Shown here piece by piece: positions 36,747-46,575 of a DNA stretch of 64,000 nucleotides. The stretch is from G963422445 sp963422445 (lineage in GTDB: Bacteria > Pseudomonadota > Alphaproteobacteria > Thalassobaculales > Thalassobaculaceae), in the NCBI GenBank assembly GCA_963422445.2, contig OY729512.2:1860001-1924000 (forward strand). Reading direction: 5' to 3'. The first letter of the stretch is position 1. Each line of letters opens with the position of its first letter. Under the pieces are notes generated by a model. The model was not told the origin of the DNA. It worked only from the letters and a program-made list of their open reading frames with translations, and searched no databases. The position numbers and the translations under genes are program-made.

Positions 36747-37468
36747 CTCTCTGGCTTCCAAGGCGAATCGGGCGGGATCCTGTCACGATGCCTACGATTC
36801 ACGAATTGAGCCTACATTTTTTTAAGATCCGCCTCGTCCCAATCATGGACGTATGCATTTGGCATCCATACCGAGGGTCAAGAGGCCGACAGGCGGTTTG
36901 GTAACATGGGCCTTGCCGGCATATGCGCATGACATGATGTCCCGTTTGATGTCCACAACCCGCCTTGCTCTTGGAGAACTGACAAGGTCGGGCGCTTCGA
37001 CCTTCGTCGAAACACCTTCAAAGACGCTGTCACGCCCAATATTACCTGATTCCCACAGGCTTGCATCCTGTATGCCAGCCGTCGGACCCACGACCCGATG
37101 CCCGACGACCGACCCCGTGGATCCCGCAATTCACAGTGCCGATGGATTATTCCGGTCTTCTGATAATCGCTCTACCCTGCGGCCCGAACGACAACGACTT
37201 GTCGCTTGACCTGCAATTGACCAGTCATCCACCGCAGGAACCTCTGCTGATCCATGCCGGATCGGCCTTTGAGCGTGGCGACCGATCGAGACCTGTTGCG
37301 CCCGCCAGGCCGTTCGATCAGTAGACGCAGACCAACGATCCGGCTGCAGGGCGATTTCATTCCGGATGACTCGCAAAGTTCTACCGATACCACGATAACA
37401 TCGCTGACATCCCACCACCATGCGGTAACATGGCGCTGTTTGAAACAATTCCTTGGAGGGCCGGGAAC
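36747..37468. other. No gene seen upstream of the TPP enzyme
   Basis: About 720 bases. Open frames on both strands lack family motifs and good starts. The last 150 bases presumably carry the promoter of the TPP enzyme; CGATACCACGATAACATCGC near 37382 is not a convincing operator. Confidence 0.45.
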
Positions 37469-39097
37469 ATGAAAACCGTTGAAGCGATCGTCGAAGTCCT
37501 GAAGCGCGAAGGGGTCGAATGCGTCATCGGCTACCCGGTGAACCACATCCTCGAATATGTCGCGCATGCCGATATCCGCCCGATCATCGTGCGCCAGGAG
37601 CGGATCGGACTGCACATGGCCGACGCCATCTCGCGGCTTTCGTCCGGCGAAAAAATCGGCATTTTTGTGATGCAGCATGGACCCGGTTCGGAAAACGCCT
37701 ATGGCGGCATCGCGCAGGCCTATGGCGAATCTGTCCCGATCCTGGTCATGCCAATGGGCTATCCCCAAGCCATTGCCCATATCGACCCAAACTTCAATTC
37801 GTCGCGGACAATGGCCAGCGTTGCTAAGTCCTGTGAGCCGCTGGTCAATACAGCCGAGATTCCACACGCATTGCGCCGCGCCTTCGCCAGCCTGCGCAGC
37901 GGCCGCGGCGGGCCGGCCATTCTGGAAGTGCCGAGCGATCTGATGATGGCCGACGCCCCGGATGCGCTTGCCTACACGCCTCCTCAACCTGTCAGATACG
38001 GCCCCGACAGCGCCGACATAAAGGTCGCGGCAGCGATGCTGGTCCAGGCCGAACGCCCGGTGATCTACGCCGGCCAGGGTGTTCATTATGCTAAGGCATG
38101 GCCGCAGCTGAAACGGCTTGCCGAACTGCTGGCGGCGCCAACCACCACCAGCTTGCAGGGCAAGAGCGCATTTCCGGAGGATCATCCTCTGTCCCTGGGC
38201 TCCTGCGGTCTCGCGATTCCGCTCGCGGTCCGGCGTTTTCTCGACGATGCGGACCTGATCTTCGGAATCGGCTGCAGTTTCACGAGGACCAATTTTGGAA
38301 CCGCCATGCCCGCGGACACGCCGATTATCCACTCGACACTCGATCCGATGCATATCAACAAGGACATTCCGATAACCCAGGCTCTCGTCGGCGATGCCGG
38401 GTTGACGCTTGACGCGCTCATCCCGGAGATCGAGGCGCAAATTGACGAGCCGCGCGATCCGGGCCCGGTCGCTTCGGACATTGCTACAATCTACGATGAA
38501 TGGCTTGCCGAATGGCAACCTTTGGCCGACTCGGATGACTCCCCGCTCTCTCCGTATCGGGTGTTGCGCGATCTGCAAGCAACTGTCGACAAGTCCAACA
38601 CGATAATCACCCACGACGCCGGTTCGCCGCGCGACCAGCTGTCGCCGTTCTGGAAGGCAACGGAACCGCTCAGCTACATTGGCTGGGGCAAGACCACCCA
38701 GCTCGGCTACGGTCTCGGCCTTGCGATGGGCGCCAAGCTAGCCTGCCCGGACAAGCTCTGCATCAATGTCTGGGGCGACGCCGCGATCGGCTTTACAGGT
38801 ATGGACTTCGAGACAGCCGTGCGTGAGCGGATTCCGATCCTGTCGATTCTTCTGAACAATTTCTCGATGGCGATCGAACTCAAGGTGATGCCGGTCTCGA
38901 CCGAGAAATTCCGGTCGACGGACATTTCCGGCGACTATGCGGCAATGGCACGGGCGTTCGGCGGTTACGGCGAACGGATAACGCAGCCCGCGGATATCAT
39001 TCCGGCCATCCAGCGCGGCATAGAGCAGACCCGAAACGGGGTTCCCGCCTTGCTTGAATTCATCACCTGCAAGGAAACCCGGGTTTCCCGGCTGTAA
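37469..39097 (+). CDS. Acetolactate-synthase-like TPP enzyme
   Basis: A 542-residue thiamine-diphosphate enzyme with the three-domain layout of the acetolactate synthase/benzoylformate decarboxylase superfamily. The catalytic glutamate is Glu44 (IIVRQERIGLHMADA). The TPP- and metal-binding motif is NVWGDAAIGFTGMDF followed by ILLNNFSMAI. The central domain (APTTTSLQGKSAFPEDHPLS) is FAD/dehydrogenase-like. The ATG at 37469 follows TTGGAGGG at eight bases, and an upstream ATG has no such site. It lacks the partners of true IlvB (no ilvN nearby) and faces two EamA transporters, so it is more likely catabolic than biosynthetic. Substrate unknown. Confidence 0.82.
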   Translation: MKTVEAIVEVLKREGVECVIGYPVNHILEYVAHADIRPIIVRQERIGLHMADAISRLSSGEKIGIFVMQHGPGSENAYGGIAQAYGESVPILVMPMGYPQAIAHIDPNFNSSRTMASVAKSCEPLVNTAEIPHALRRAFASLRSGRGGPAILEVPSDLMMADAPDALAYTPPQPVRYGPDSADIKVAAAMLVQAERPVIYAGQGVHYAKAWPQLKRLAELLAAPTTTSLQGKSAFPEDHPLSLGSCGLAIPLAVRRFLDDADLIFGIGCSFTRTNFGTAMPADTPIIHSTLDPMHINKDIPITQALVGDAGLTLDALIPEIEAQIDEPRDPGPVASDIATIYDEWLAEWQPLADSDDSPLSPYRVLRDLQATVDKSNTIITHDAGSPRDQLSPFWKATEPLSYIGWGKTTQLGYGLGLAMGAKLACPDKLCINVWGDAAIGFTGMDFETAVRERIPILSILLNNFSMAIELKVMPVSTEKFRSTDISGDYAAMARAFGGYGERITQPADIIPAIQRGIEQTRNGVPALLEFITCKETRVSRL

Positions 39098-39172
39098 CCG
39101 GCAGTCCGGGTCTATCCGAAAGGGCTTATGATCATTACTTGACGAGTGGGAGGTAATTGACATGATGGCAGG

Positions 39173-39397
39173 ATGGAATGGAGAGGTCCGCTCGCTTCGA
39201 CGGTTTCCATCGTCATCGTCTTGTGCATCGGATTCTGGATGGAGACGATGTTCCCTCTAGGCGGCGATCGGTGGCTGATTGGGGCCGTGATAGGCGCTGT
39301 CGTGCTCGTTACGATCTATAGTGCGCCCGCTTGGCGATGGCTGAAAGAACGACCGCGCGCGACAAAGACCGCGGCCCGAAACTGGTGGATTATTTGA
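39173..39397 (+). CDS. Small membrane protein in IS1595 element
   Basis: A 74-residue protein with two predicted membrane helices (LASTVSIVIVLCIGFWMETM and LIGAVIGAVVLVTIYSA) and a basic tail (RWLKERPRATKTAARNW). A strong GGGAGG site lies before ATGATG at 39161, in another frame; a one-base indel may have separated the site from this frame, so the original start was probably 39161 or 39164. Function unknown; it lies within the element and is likely a passenger. Confidence 0.45.
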   Translation: MEWRGPLASTVSIVIVLCIGFWMETMFPLGGDRWLIGAVIGAVVLVTIYSAPAWRWLKERPRATKTAARNWWII

Positions 39398-39606
39398 CCG
39401 CCTGCATGATTGCCAACAGTTACATTGATCCCGACAACACGATGCGGGCTGGGGTACGGATCACCGTGCGGAGTCAGATTCTCACGAAGTCCGAGTCCGT
39501 GGTAGGGGCGAAGGTCGGCGCCGAATACAACCGCGATCTTCTGCACCAATGGTTTCAGAAAAACGCGGCGCGCACACTCGTGAACCATCAAGACGAGATC
39601 ACATGA
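39337..39606 (+). CDS. Unknown 89-residue passenger protein
   Basis: MAERTTARDKDRGPKLVDYL then TACMIANSYIDPDNTMRAG, a hydrophilic protein overlapping the previous small gene by 61 bases in another frame. It has no family I recognise. Codon use is like the neighbours. It may be real because overlapping small genes with good order are common in such elements, but there is no strong ribosome binding site. Confidence 0.4.
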   Translation: MAERTTARDKDRGPKLVDYLTACMIANSYIDPDNTMRAGVRITVRSQILTKSESVVGAKVGAEYNRDLLHQWFQKNAARTLVNHQDEIT

Positions 39607-39714
39607 TGCGCGTGTCACAGTTGAAGTTTAACGCGCAAATATTTCATGCCTCGCATGATCGGCAAATTGTCACCAGTCCATATCGTGCGGCTTGACCAAT
39701 TGAGGGAGGAAGAC

Positions 39715-39918
39715 ATGACCCGAGGAGTCCCTGTTCTCGACCCGGCAGTGCACCTGAAGGGCGCGACGCCTGAGAAACTGGCCCGCGCCCTGTTCCGTCG
39801 CGTAGAGCCTCTACCGCCCCGCGTTGGACAGACCGTTGCCGGCGATGAGGTCGCGGTAGAGGAGATTACGACTGACGAGGCGAACGACGGTGTCGCGCAT
39901 CTGGGCAAGCGTTCCTGA
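39715..39918 (+). CDS. Small TPEKLARAL-type passenger protein
   Basis: A 67-residue protein, MTRGVPVLDPAVHLKGATPE then KLARALFRRVEPLPP, starting at 39715 behind GAGGGAGGA. I recall short proteins with the A-T-P-E-K-L-A-R-A-L block lying beside IS1595-type transposases in other alphaproteobacteria, but cannot check that here. Its 3' end overlaps the 3' end of the transposase on the other strand by about 108 bases. Function unknown. Confidence 0.6.
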   Translation: MTRGVPVLDPAVHLKGATPEKLARALFRRVEPLPPRVGQTVAGDEVAVEEITTDEANDGVAHLGKRS

Positions 39919-40789
39919 GTCGCGACCGTTGTGCTTTCCAGCGAACTTCCGGACGTAGCGGTCAAGATGCTTCGGGCTGATCTTGTGGAACGTGCCAGCG
40001 TGCGCCCGCTTCAGCATCGACCAGAAGCTCTCGATCCCGTTGGTATGAGCCTGCCCGCGAACGTACTCGGAAACGGAGTGCTTGACCGCCTCATGCTCGC
40101 GTTCGATCCCCTTGTAGGCCGCCGCCTCATCCGTATAGACCTTGGCGTCTTCCTCGGTGTTTTCCTCGACGAAATCCTGCAACGTCTCGGAATCGGTCTC
40201 TGTGATGACCTCCGCCCGGACCTGTTTCGTCTCCCGGTCCTTCATGCCGATCACCGCCGTCTTGCCCACGGCGCCCCGGCCCGTGCCCGCCAGTTCCTTA
40301 CCGCTTGGCGTTCGACATGTTCTTGCGCTTTCCCCCAATGTAGGTCTCGTCCACCTCGACCGGGCCGTCGAAAGGCTGCTCGCCGTCATCCTCGCCCCAG
40401 GCTTCGCGGATACGGTGAAGCATGACCCACGCGGCGCGCTGCGAGACGCCGATATCCCGGTGCAGCTTCATGCTGGACACGCTTTTGAGCGAGGTCAGGC
40501 AGAGGTAGATCGCGATCGCCCACTTGCGCATCGAAATGTTGGACCGCGCCATGGGAGTTCCCGTGCGAACCGAGAAATAGGACCGGCAGCCCTTGCACCA
40601 ATAGGGCATGGGCTTTGCGTTCGGAACGTCCTTGGTTTCGGTCGATCCGCACTTGGAACAGTGGCGACCGGCTTCCCAGACCACCGACTCGAACCACTTT
40701 GTGGCCGCTTCCTCGATCGGAAACATGTCCATCAACTCGACGATGGTCAGCCCTTCGCGATAGGATTTTCCGGGTGCTTTCTTCGCCAT
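39811..40789 (-). pseudogene. IS1595-family (ISXO2-like) transposase, one frameshift
   Basis: Starts MAKKAPGKSYREGLTIVELM at 40789 (AGGAA just before). The zinc-ribbon is HCSKCGSTETKDVPNAKPMP-YWCKGCRSYFS, then SMRKWAIAIYLCLTSLKSVS-SMKLHRDIGVSQRAAWVML, and PVEVDETYIGGKRKNM with the first Asp. The frame shifts near 40310, after which TGRGAVGKTAVIGMKDRETK, VYTDEAAAYKGIE (second Asp) and VRGQAHTNGIESFWSMLKRA (Glu) follow, ending at 39811. A single indel separates it from an intact gene, so loss of activity is recent or a sequencing error is possible. Confidence 0.85.
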
Positions 40790-40794
40790 TTCCT

Positions 40795-40825
<31 letters not shown>

Positions 40826-40881
40826 TGACACTCCGAATATAGGGATTCAAACAGCGAACGTCAAGTAATGATCATAAGTCC

Positions 40882-41757
40882 CTATCCGAACACCCCGATC
40901 AGGATGACTGACGGCACCACCAGGCATACTGCCGTCAGGATGCGGGATGTGATCCGCTCGCGCCTGAACAGAACGATACTCAGAATCAGGGTCACGATCG
41001 GCGAGGCTGCGATTATCGGAACGACCTGAACGACCTGCCCGTGCAGCAGGGCCGTGTTCAAGGCAAGCAAGGCGAGGCTGAAACAACAGCTTGCCCCCAT
41101 GAACCAGCCAGCACCCCGGCTTATCCAGCGGATGGCCGGGGCGTCACGGCGCGCCTTGTGGATGCCAAAGGTCATCACCGCCGAAACCACGAAACCGATC
41201 ATGGCCGCGTAGTATGGATCCGGGATCGAGTCCATCCCGACCTTGGAAAGCACATGGCCCAGGGACCGCAACCCGGCAGCCCCGATCGGCAGCAGCAAGG
41301 CCCAGGCTGGCCAGCCGGCCGATCGACGATCGCCGCGCATGGCAAGGACCATGATTGCGGCGACGATCGCGATCGTTCCCGATCCGGTTGCCCAATTGAG
41401 TGATTCGCCAAGCCACAGAACCCCGAAAGCGGCACCGAACAGCGGTGCTGTCGAGGTCAGCGTGGTCGACAGTGTCGGACCGAGAAAACGCATTCCCGCA
41501 AGAGCCAGATTGCCGGACAGCGCCGGCCTGAACAATCCGACCAGAACGAAGATCAAGGTCGCCGGGTGATACAAATAGCGCCAGTCGAGGAACATCGGCG
41601 CCGCCGCCAGCATCAGCAACGCGGATGTCGATATCGTGATTGCTGCGCCGCTTCGCGAGTCCATGTAAGCCAGCCCCTGGTTCTGAAATTGCGCGCCGAG
41701 ACCGAACAGGAACGCGGCTATGACGGCGAGGAATACTGGCAAGAACTCGGCGGACAA
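40882..41757 (-). CDS. EamA-family transporter 1
   Basis: A 291-residue drug/metabolite-transporter-type membrane protein with about ten helices in two EamA repeats. The first repeat carries QFQNQGLAYMDSRSGAAITI, the second LGHVLSKVGMDSIPDPYYAA. The start appears to be a TTG at 41757, with no clear ribosome binding site, so the N-terminus is uncertain. Its stop codon overlaps the 8-bp repeat made by the IS1595 insertion; the pre-insertion sequence also gives a stop there, so the protein was not altered. It is a paralogue of the next gene and faces the TPP enzyme. Confidence 0.85.
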   Translation of the reverse strand: MSAEFLPVFLAVIAAFLFGLGAQFQNQGLAYMDSRSGAAITISTSALLMLAAAPMFLDWRYLYHPATLIFVLVGLFRPALSGNLALAGMRFLGPTLSTTLTSTAPLFGAAFGVLWLGESLNWATGSGTIAIVAAIMVLAMRGDRRSAGWPAWALLLPIGAAGLRSLGHVLSKVGMDSIPDPYYAAMIGFVVSAVMTFGIHKARRDAPAIRWISRGAGWFMGASCCFSLALLALNTALLHGQVVQVVPIIAASPIVTLILSIVLFRRERITSRILTAVCLVVPSVILIGVFG

Positions 41758-41923
41758 GAGACGGGCGCGGCCTTTCGGGGCAAGTCTTCATCGGGCGGCG
41801 CTTGTGACGACAGGAGGCTTTGCTGCCTTGCTTGGCAGCTGACAGGTCGAATTTCGAATCCGGGGCGCCGCCCCGCCGGGACGATCCCGGCCACACAGAC
41901 CCGTCCAGCACTTCAGGACATCG

Positions 41924-42808
41924 CTAACCTGCCATCGCTATCAGCGCAACCGCGGGCACGACCATGAACACGACAGTGATCGTTCGCGGCGTCACCCGCT
42001 CCCGGCGAAAGACCAGCACGCTCAACAACATCGTGAAAATCGGCGCAACCGATACGACCGGCACCACCTGAACGACGGTTCCGATCTGCAGAGCGGTATT
42101 CAAGGCGAGAATGGCGAAACTGTAACTGAGGCCGGCCGCGGAGACCCAGGCCACACCACGCCGGTCACGCGTTCCGGCCGGTGTCTCGCGGCGGAGTTTG
42201 TGGATCAGCAATGTAATGAAACTCGATACCGTGAACGTGACCATGCTGGCAATGTAAGGATCCGGCACCTCGTTCATCCCGACCTTCGACAATACATGCC
42301 CGATTGACCGGATGATCGCGGCTCCGATCGGCAAAGCCAGAGCCCAAAGCGGCCAGCTGGCCCTGACCGCGGCACCGCGGCGGGCCAGCAGCATAACGGC
42401 AAGAATGATGACAATTGTCCCGGCCGCAGTCTCGTAGCTCAGAACCTCGCCGAGCCAGAGAATGCCGAGCGCACTGGCAAACAAGGGCGATATCGAGGTC
42501 AGTGTCGCCGACAGCGTCGGTCCCAGATAACGCATCCCGGCAATCGCGAGATTGACCGAGACCCCGGGGCGAAACAGTCCGATCAGCACGAATATCAGGA
42601 CGGGCGGTTGGGTCAGGTTATCCCAGTCAAGCATGAACGGCGCCAGCAACAGGAAAAACCCGGCAGAGACGCCAACCGACAGGGCCGCACCGGCACGCGA
42701 GTCCATATAGATCAGACCCTGGTTCTGAAACTGATCGCCAACTGCAAACAGCACGGCAGCGGCAAGCGCGAGCACGACGGGGGTAGACGGATCTGACAGA
42801 AAAAACAC
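41924..42808 (-). CDS. EamA-family transporter 2 (tandem paralogue)
   Basis: A 294-residue EamA-type membrane protein closely resembling its neighbour: DQFQNQGLIYMDSRAGAALS, LIGLFRPGVSVNLAIAGMRY, IRSIGHVLSKVGMNEVPDPY and NTALQIGTVVQVVPVVSVAP occur at matching places. A GTG start at 42808 is likely. The 166 bases between the two genes show no terminator. The pair probably arose by tandem duplication; each could work alone or as a homodimer. Export or uptake of an organic metabolite linked to the TPP enzyme is a guess. Confidence 0.87.
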   Translation of the reverse strand: MFFLSDPSTPVVLALAAAVLFAVGDQFQNQGLIYMDSRAGAALSVGVSAGFFLLLAPFMLDWDNLTQPPVLIFVLIGLFRPGVSVNLAIAGMRYLGPTLSATLTSISPLFASALGILWLGEVLSYETAAGTIVIILAVMLLARRGAAVRASWPLWALALPIGAAIIRSIGHVLSKVGMNEVPDPYIASMVTFTVSSFITLLIHKLRRETPAGTRDRRGVAWVSAAGLSYSFAILALNTALQIGTVVQVVPVVSVAPIFTMLLSVLVFRRERVTPRTITVVFMVVPAVALIAMAG

Positions 42809-42913
42809 GGTGATGACCGGTTTGAAGAGCGATCCGGCGAACCGGGTCAGAATGCCTTACTACTCTGAATTATGCCGACATGAAAACAGTGCCATCAGAG
42901 TGCAGACGATCCC

Positions 42914-44010
42914 ACGCTAAGTGATTTGACGTGATTTTGCCATTTTGCCAGTTAAGCCGATTTTTGCTGGCTTTGCGTGTTCATTCGATCGCGGCCGGCA
43001 TGATTTTGGAACATTGAGGTGGCCTCGGTTCGTCCTGACGAGTGGGTGGGTTGGGATACTGTGGTCACAGCCTGTCATTATCCTGGGTTCAAGGGCTTTG
43101 CCGGTCGCGGTTTGCGCCATGTGGTCCTGTGGCGCGGTCAATGGGTCGCGGCCGTCGGCTGGCAGACCGGTGCTTTCAACTGCACGCCGCGGGACCGGTG
43201 GATCGGTCGGGCTGCGGCGGAGCCGTTTCGGCGTCTTCATCTGATCGGCAACAACGCCCGGTTTCTCATGCCCGGCAAACCGGGCGTGTTTCCCGGTCTG
43301 GCCCGTTTTGCACTGACGCGGATGACGGAGCACCTGAGTGCGGACTGGCAGGCGGCGTATGGCCATCCCCTGTTGCCGGCGGAACGTTTGTGGATCCGAA
43401 GTCTTTCTCGGGAACCCTGTACGCGGTGGCGGACTGGCGCCTCCCGGGCGCCAGCAAAGGCCATGCGTGCAGCAACGGCCGCTATACCGGATCGCATGGC
43501 GACCCCAGGCAGCGTCATGGTCTGCCGTTGCGGCGCGACGCCTGTCGCCGGTTGCGCGCGACCGACGCGCTTCTGGCGGCGTGGGAGCTGAAAGCCGGGA
43601 TCTCGAACCGGAGCGTCGGGCCGTTGCCGTCGATTGACGCGACCGTCGCGCAGGTTGACGATGTCCGGCGCAGCCAGGGGCGTAAGCCCTGCATGGCCTC
43701 CGTGCTGTCGGTGGGTCTGCTGTCTCGTCTGATGGGTCATACGGACCCGGTGGCCGCGGCCGAGCTCACGGCCAGCCTCGGTCAGAAGGATCTTGCGGCC
43801 ATTGGCAGCTGGAAGAACACGGTCACCGGTCGCCATGAGCCGGTCTCCGGATCGACCCTGCATCGGGTCATGCAGACCCTCGACCCGGAGCAGAGGCAAG
43901 CGGTGCTTCAACGCCATGGGCAACCACGTCTGCACATCGCACAAGCCGTTACCGTCGACGCCAGCCGCGCAACACGGCAAGACCGGCTCGCCTGGACCCG
44001 CGGTCACCAG
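42914..44010 (+). pseudogene. DruA-like domain plus ISAs1-type transposase, copy 2, left part
   Basis: Begins with the same end as copy 1 (GCTAAGTGATTTGACGTGAT at 42916). DruA-like blocks: VVLWRGQWVAAVGWQTGAF, PRDRWIGRAAAEP, HLIGNNARFLM, AAYGHPLLPAE, then in a second frame DPKSFSGTLYAVADWRLPGA. The ISAs1 N-terminus follows (LAAIGSWKNTVTGRHEPVSG, LHRVMQTLDPEQRQAVLQRH) up to RLAWTRGHQ at 44010, where an IS4-type element was inserted. The remainder is at 46360. It lacks the catalytic middle, deleted near 43950, and has several frameshifts. Confidence 0.75.
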
Positions 44011-46359
44011 CCTATCAATCTCCCACTGCTGAGAAGGTTCCGTTCATTGGATGTTGTCCCATGCGTTGATGAAGTCGATTCCGGCTTTGTATCGCTGCCA
44101 TGCCTGCCAGATTTTCTCGGTTCCGGGGAGGGGCTGTTGCTTGCTGGGATGGAAGCCTGCGACGCGTGCGAGGTCGACCACGACGGTGCGGATGTCGGGA
44201 GGCTTGCCGGGCGGGGCGCGGATGATGCGATGGTATCTGAGCCAGACTTAGAGGACGTTGATTTCGTGCTCGGTGAAGAGCTCGCGCGCGGGCATGTGAG
44301 GCTTGTCGCGGGCGAGGCGTTCGAGGTCCATGACGCGCCATGCGGTGACGCCGTCGAAGGCGAGACACTTTCGCAGGTCGTCGGCGTCGTCGAGCCTGCG
44401 ATCCTCGACGCGGGTGCCGACCTTGAGGATCCTGAAGTATTCCTCGACGGTCCAGCGCGCCTCGTACCAGGCAACGATGCGCCGGGCGTTGTCGATGTCG
44501 GCCTCGCCCTCGGTGGTGAGCAAGAGCCAGTGGAGCGGCTTGCAGCGCTTCGGCGGGTCGGGTTCCTGGACCGAGACGGCGAGCATGGGCAGCGGCGCCT
44601 GGTTGGCCCTGTTCCTCGGCGGCGCGAGTTCGACGCCGGCGGCGCGCAGGTCGAGGCGGGCCTTGCGCCTGCGGCGTCTGCGGGGACCGCCGCAGGGGAG
44701 GAGTTCGATGGTTTTCGTCCCCAGCACCGGCTGCGCCGCCACGACGTCCCACAAGTCCGGTGTCTTGCCGTCGACGACAGCCCGGCGCTGCCGGCCGCGG
44801 TCGGAGCGGATCAACAGCCCGTCGCCGCTCTCGCGCGCCTTGCAGAACATCTCCCATATGTCGCCCTCACGGTCGCAGACCGTGACCACGCGGGTGTCGG
44901 GACAGGCCATCGCGAGCTGCCCGGCGCTCTCGAGCCGGCGCAGCCAGCGCACGCTCTCCGGCTCGGCCTCGCCGGCCGCGTCCGCGCCGTCGCGCTGGGT
45001 GGCGTTGAGTTCGAACACCCCGAGCGGACGCCGGGTTTCGCTGATCGCAAGCCCGACATGGGCGAGGATCCCCCTTGTTCCCGAGCCGCCGCCGCCGAGG
45101 TCCACCAGGCCCGTGGTCTTGCGGTGGCCGTTGTAGTTCAGCGTCGTGGTGTCCTGGATGGCGAGGACCACCGGCTCCAGCCGGCAGCGCTCGACCGTCG
45201 CCTCGCGGTGGGGTTGAAGAATGTCGTCCATCTTGATCCTGTCGTTGGACAGCAGCCGGTAGGCGGCCTTCTGCTCCGCCTCTGCGGGGAAGATCACGGG
45301 CAGGGACGCACCGGGGGCATTCTCCCATGCCCGGCCCATCGCCAACAGCCGCTTGCGCAGGCGGCCGTCGGGATGCGAGCTGCGGCCGTACTCGAAGTCG
45401 GCCCAGTCCGCGCCTTTGACCCGGCAGGGCTCGGGCGTCGTGCCGAGGATGGGCGCCGGCTCCCGGCACAAGGCGTCCCGCCAGCCCTCGGCCAAGGGCT
45501 TGATCCACACCGATTTCGGCGCCGCCGCGCGGCGCCCCGGCGGAGACCCCGAGGTCCGCTCGGCGCAACACTTCCAGCCCGCCGCGCGGTAGCAGGTGCC
45601 GCGCCGCTCGGGACCCACATAAGTGTAGGCGGCCAACGGCACGGCCCCATGCGCCGCCGGCCAGTCGCCGGCCAGGCGCGCCGTCGACAGCGCCAGCACA
45701 TGCGACGCCAGATTGTCGACCCGGACGCCGGGCAGCAGGAGAAAGCGATGCTGGTTGACCAGCTGCGTCAGGTTGGCGACCCGCGCCGCAGCCGACCAGC
45801 CGATGAAGGCGTCGCGGGCCGCCTGATGCCAGCTCGCGGCGCAGAAGCCGATGCCGCCAAGGCGGCCGTGAACCGACGAAACGATCCACCAGTTCAGCAC
45901 CGCACCCGGCCTTCGCGACCACCCCTGCGGATGATGGCTCTCCATCATCTCCCGCCACGAGCGCTTGTCCGCCGCATCGCCGACCGGGACCAGCGTGACC
46001 TCCCCAAGCTCCGACAGCCCGCACCTCAGTTCCAGGTCCGGATAGCCCCGCTCGACCTCGCCGCCCACCGTTCCCGGCGTCCGGCACGGCATCGCCCGCG
46101 CCTCGGGCAACCAAATGCCCACCTTGTCCGCCAGCCGCGACAGAGCCTTGCTCGCTTGGGCAAGACACGGAACGCCCCGAGGGTTGCGCCAGTTCTCGCG
46201 CTCGCACAACGCGCGCGCCAGCGAATGGCGCGTCCGGCCCGTCTCGCCGGACGCCCCCTTCAGCCACTCAATCGTACCGGCGCTGAAATGCCGAAGCCCA
46301 ATCTGCATGCCCAGAACATGCAGAACCGGCATTACCTTGTTAACTGTGTCCTATTGAAA
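44011..46359 (-). mobile_element. IS4/Tn5-like element with DruA-like fusion, 9-bp repeats
   Basis: A 2349-bp unit flanked by GGTCACCAG on both sides (44002-44010 and 46360-46368), the 9-bp duplication typical of IS4/IS50 elements. Ends are imperfect inverted repeats (CCTATCAATCTCCCACTG at the left; TTTCAATAGGACACAG inverted at the right). It is inserted in the DruA-ISAs1 copy 2, whose frame rejoins as RGHQ-LVERYHHVRD. Confidence 0.88.
44044..46308 (-). pseudogene. DruA-like domain fused to Tn5-type transposase, one stop codon
   Basis: From the ATG at 46308 (MQIGLRHFSAGTIEWLKG) residues up to about 250 form a DUF4338/DruA-like domain: GGIGFCAASWHQAARDAFIG, LTQLVNQHRFLLLPGVRVDN, NLASHVLALSTARL, YVGPERRGTCYRAAGWKCC. 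From about residue 300 the Tn5-type transposase follows: ADFEYGRSSHPDGRLRKRLL, VVLAIQDTTTLNYNG (Asp), TRVVTVCDREGDIWEMF (Asp), YEARWTVEEYFRILKVGTRV (Glu). A TAA at 44248 stops the frame, yet 67 more family codons follow (YHRIIRAPPGKPPDIRTVVV, PGTEKIWQAWQRYKAGIDF) to 44044. With one nonsense mutation it is the best preserved of the five fusions. Confidence 0.8.
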
Positions 46360-46575
46360 GGTCACCAGCTGGTCGAACGCTATCACCATGTCCGGGACGT
46401 CACCTTTAAAGAAGACGATTGGACCGCCCGCACCCGATCCGCACCGTCCGACAATGCCATCATGAACACCATCGCGATCGCCGTGATCCTGGGGACAACC
46501 GCAAGATCGGCAAACCGAAGAAGGGCTTCGCCGAGAGCCTGCGCGCCTTCAGCTATCGACGCAAGGACGGCATGA
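46360..46575 (+). pseudogene. ISAs1-type transposase copy 2, right part
   Basis: GHQLVERYHHVRDVTFKEDD then NAIMNTIAIAVILG is the conserved C-terminal block of ISAs1/H-repeat transposases. It continues the frame broken at 44010 by the IS4-type insertion and ends with a stop at 46575 after a further frame change. Confidence 0.72.

Noticed and set aside
34737..36809. A 690-codon open frame on the plus strand
   Set aside because: It is antisense to the IS1634-type transposase and to an IS1595 fragment. High GC removes stop codons from the opposite strand.
37469..39097. TPP enzyme as biosynthetic acetolactate synthase IlvB
   Set aside because: There is no ilvN or ilvC nearby, and a possible ilvB start is seen at the other end of the window beside miaA.
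43042..46575. An 1177-codon open frame on the plus strand
   Set aside because: It runs through the ISAs1 copy and then antisense to the DruA-Tn5 transposase. Its protein has no motifs, while the minus strand has clear catalytic blocks.
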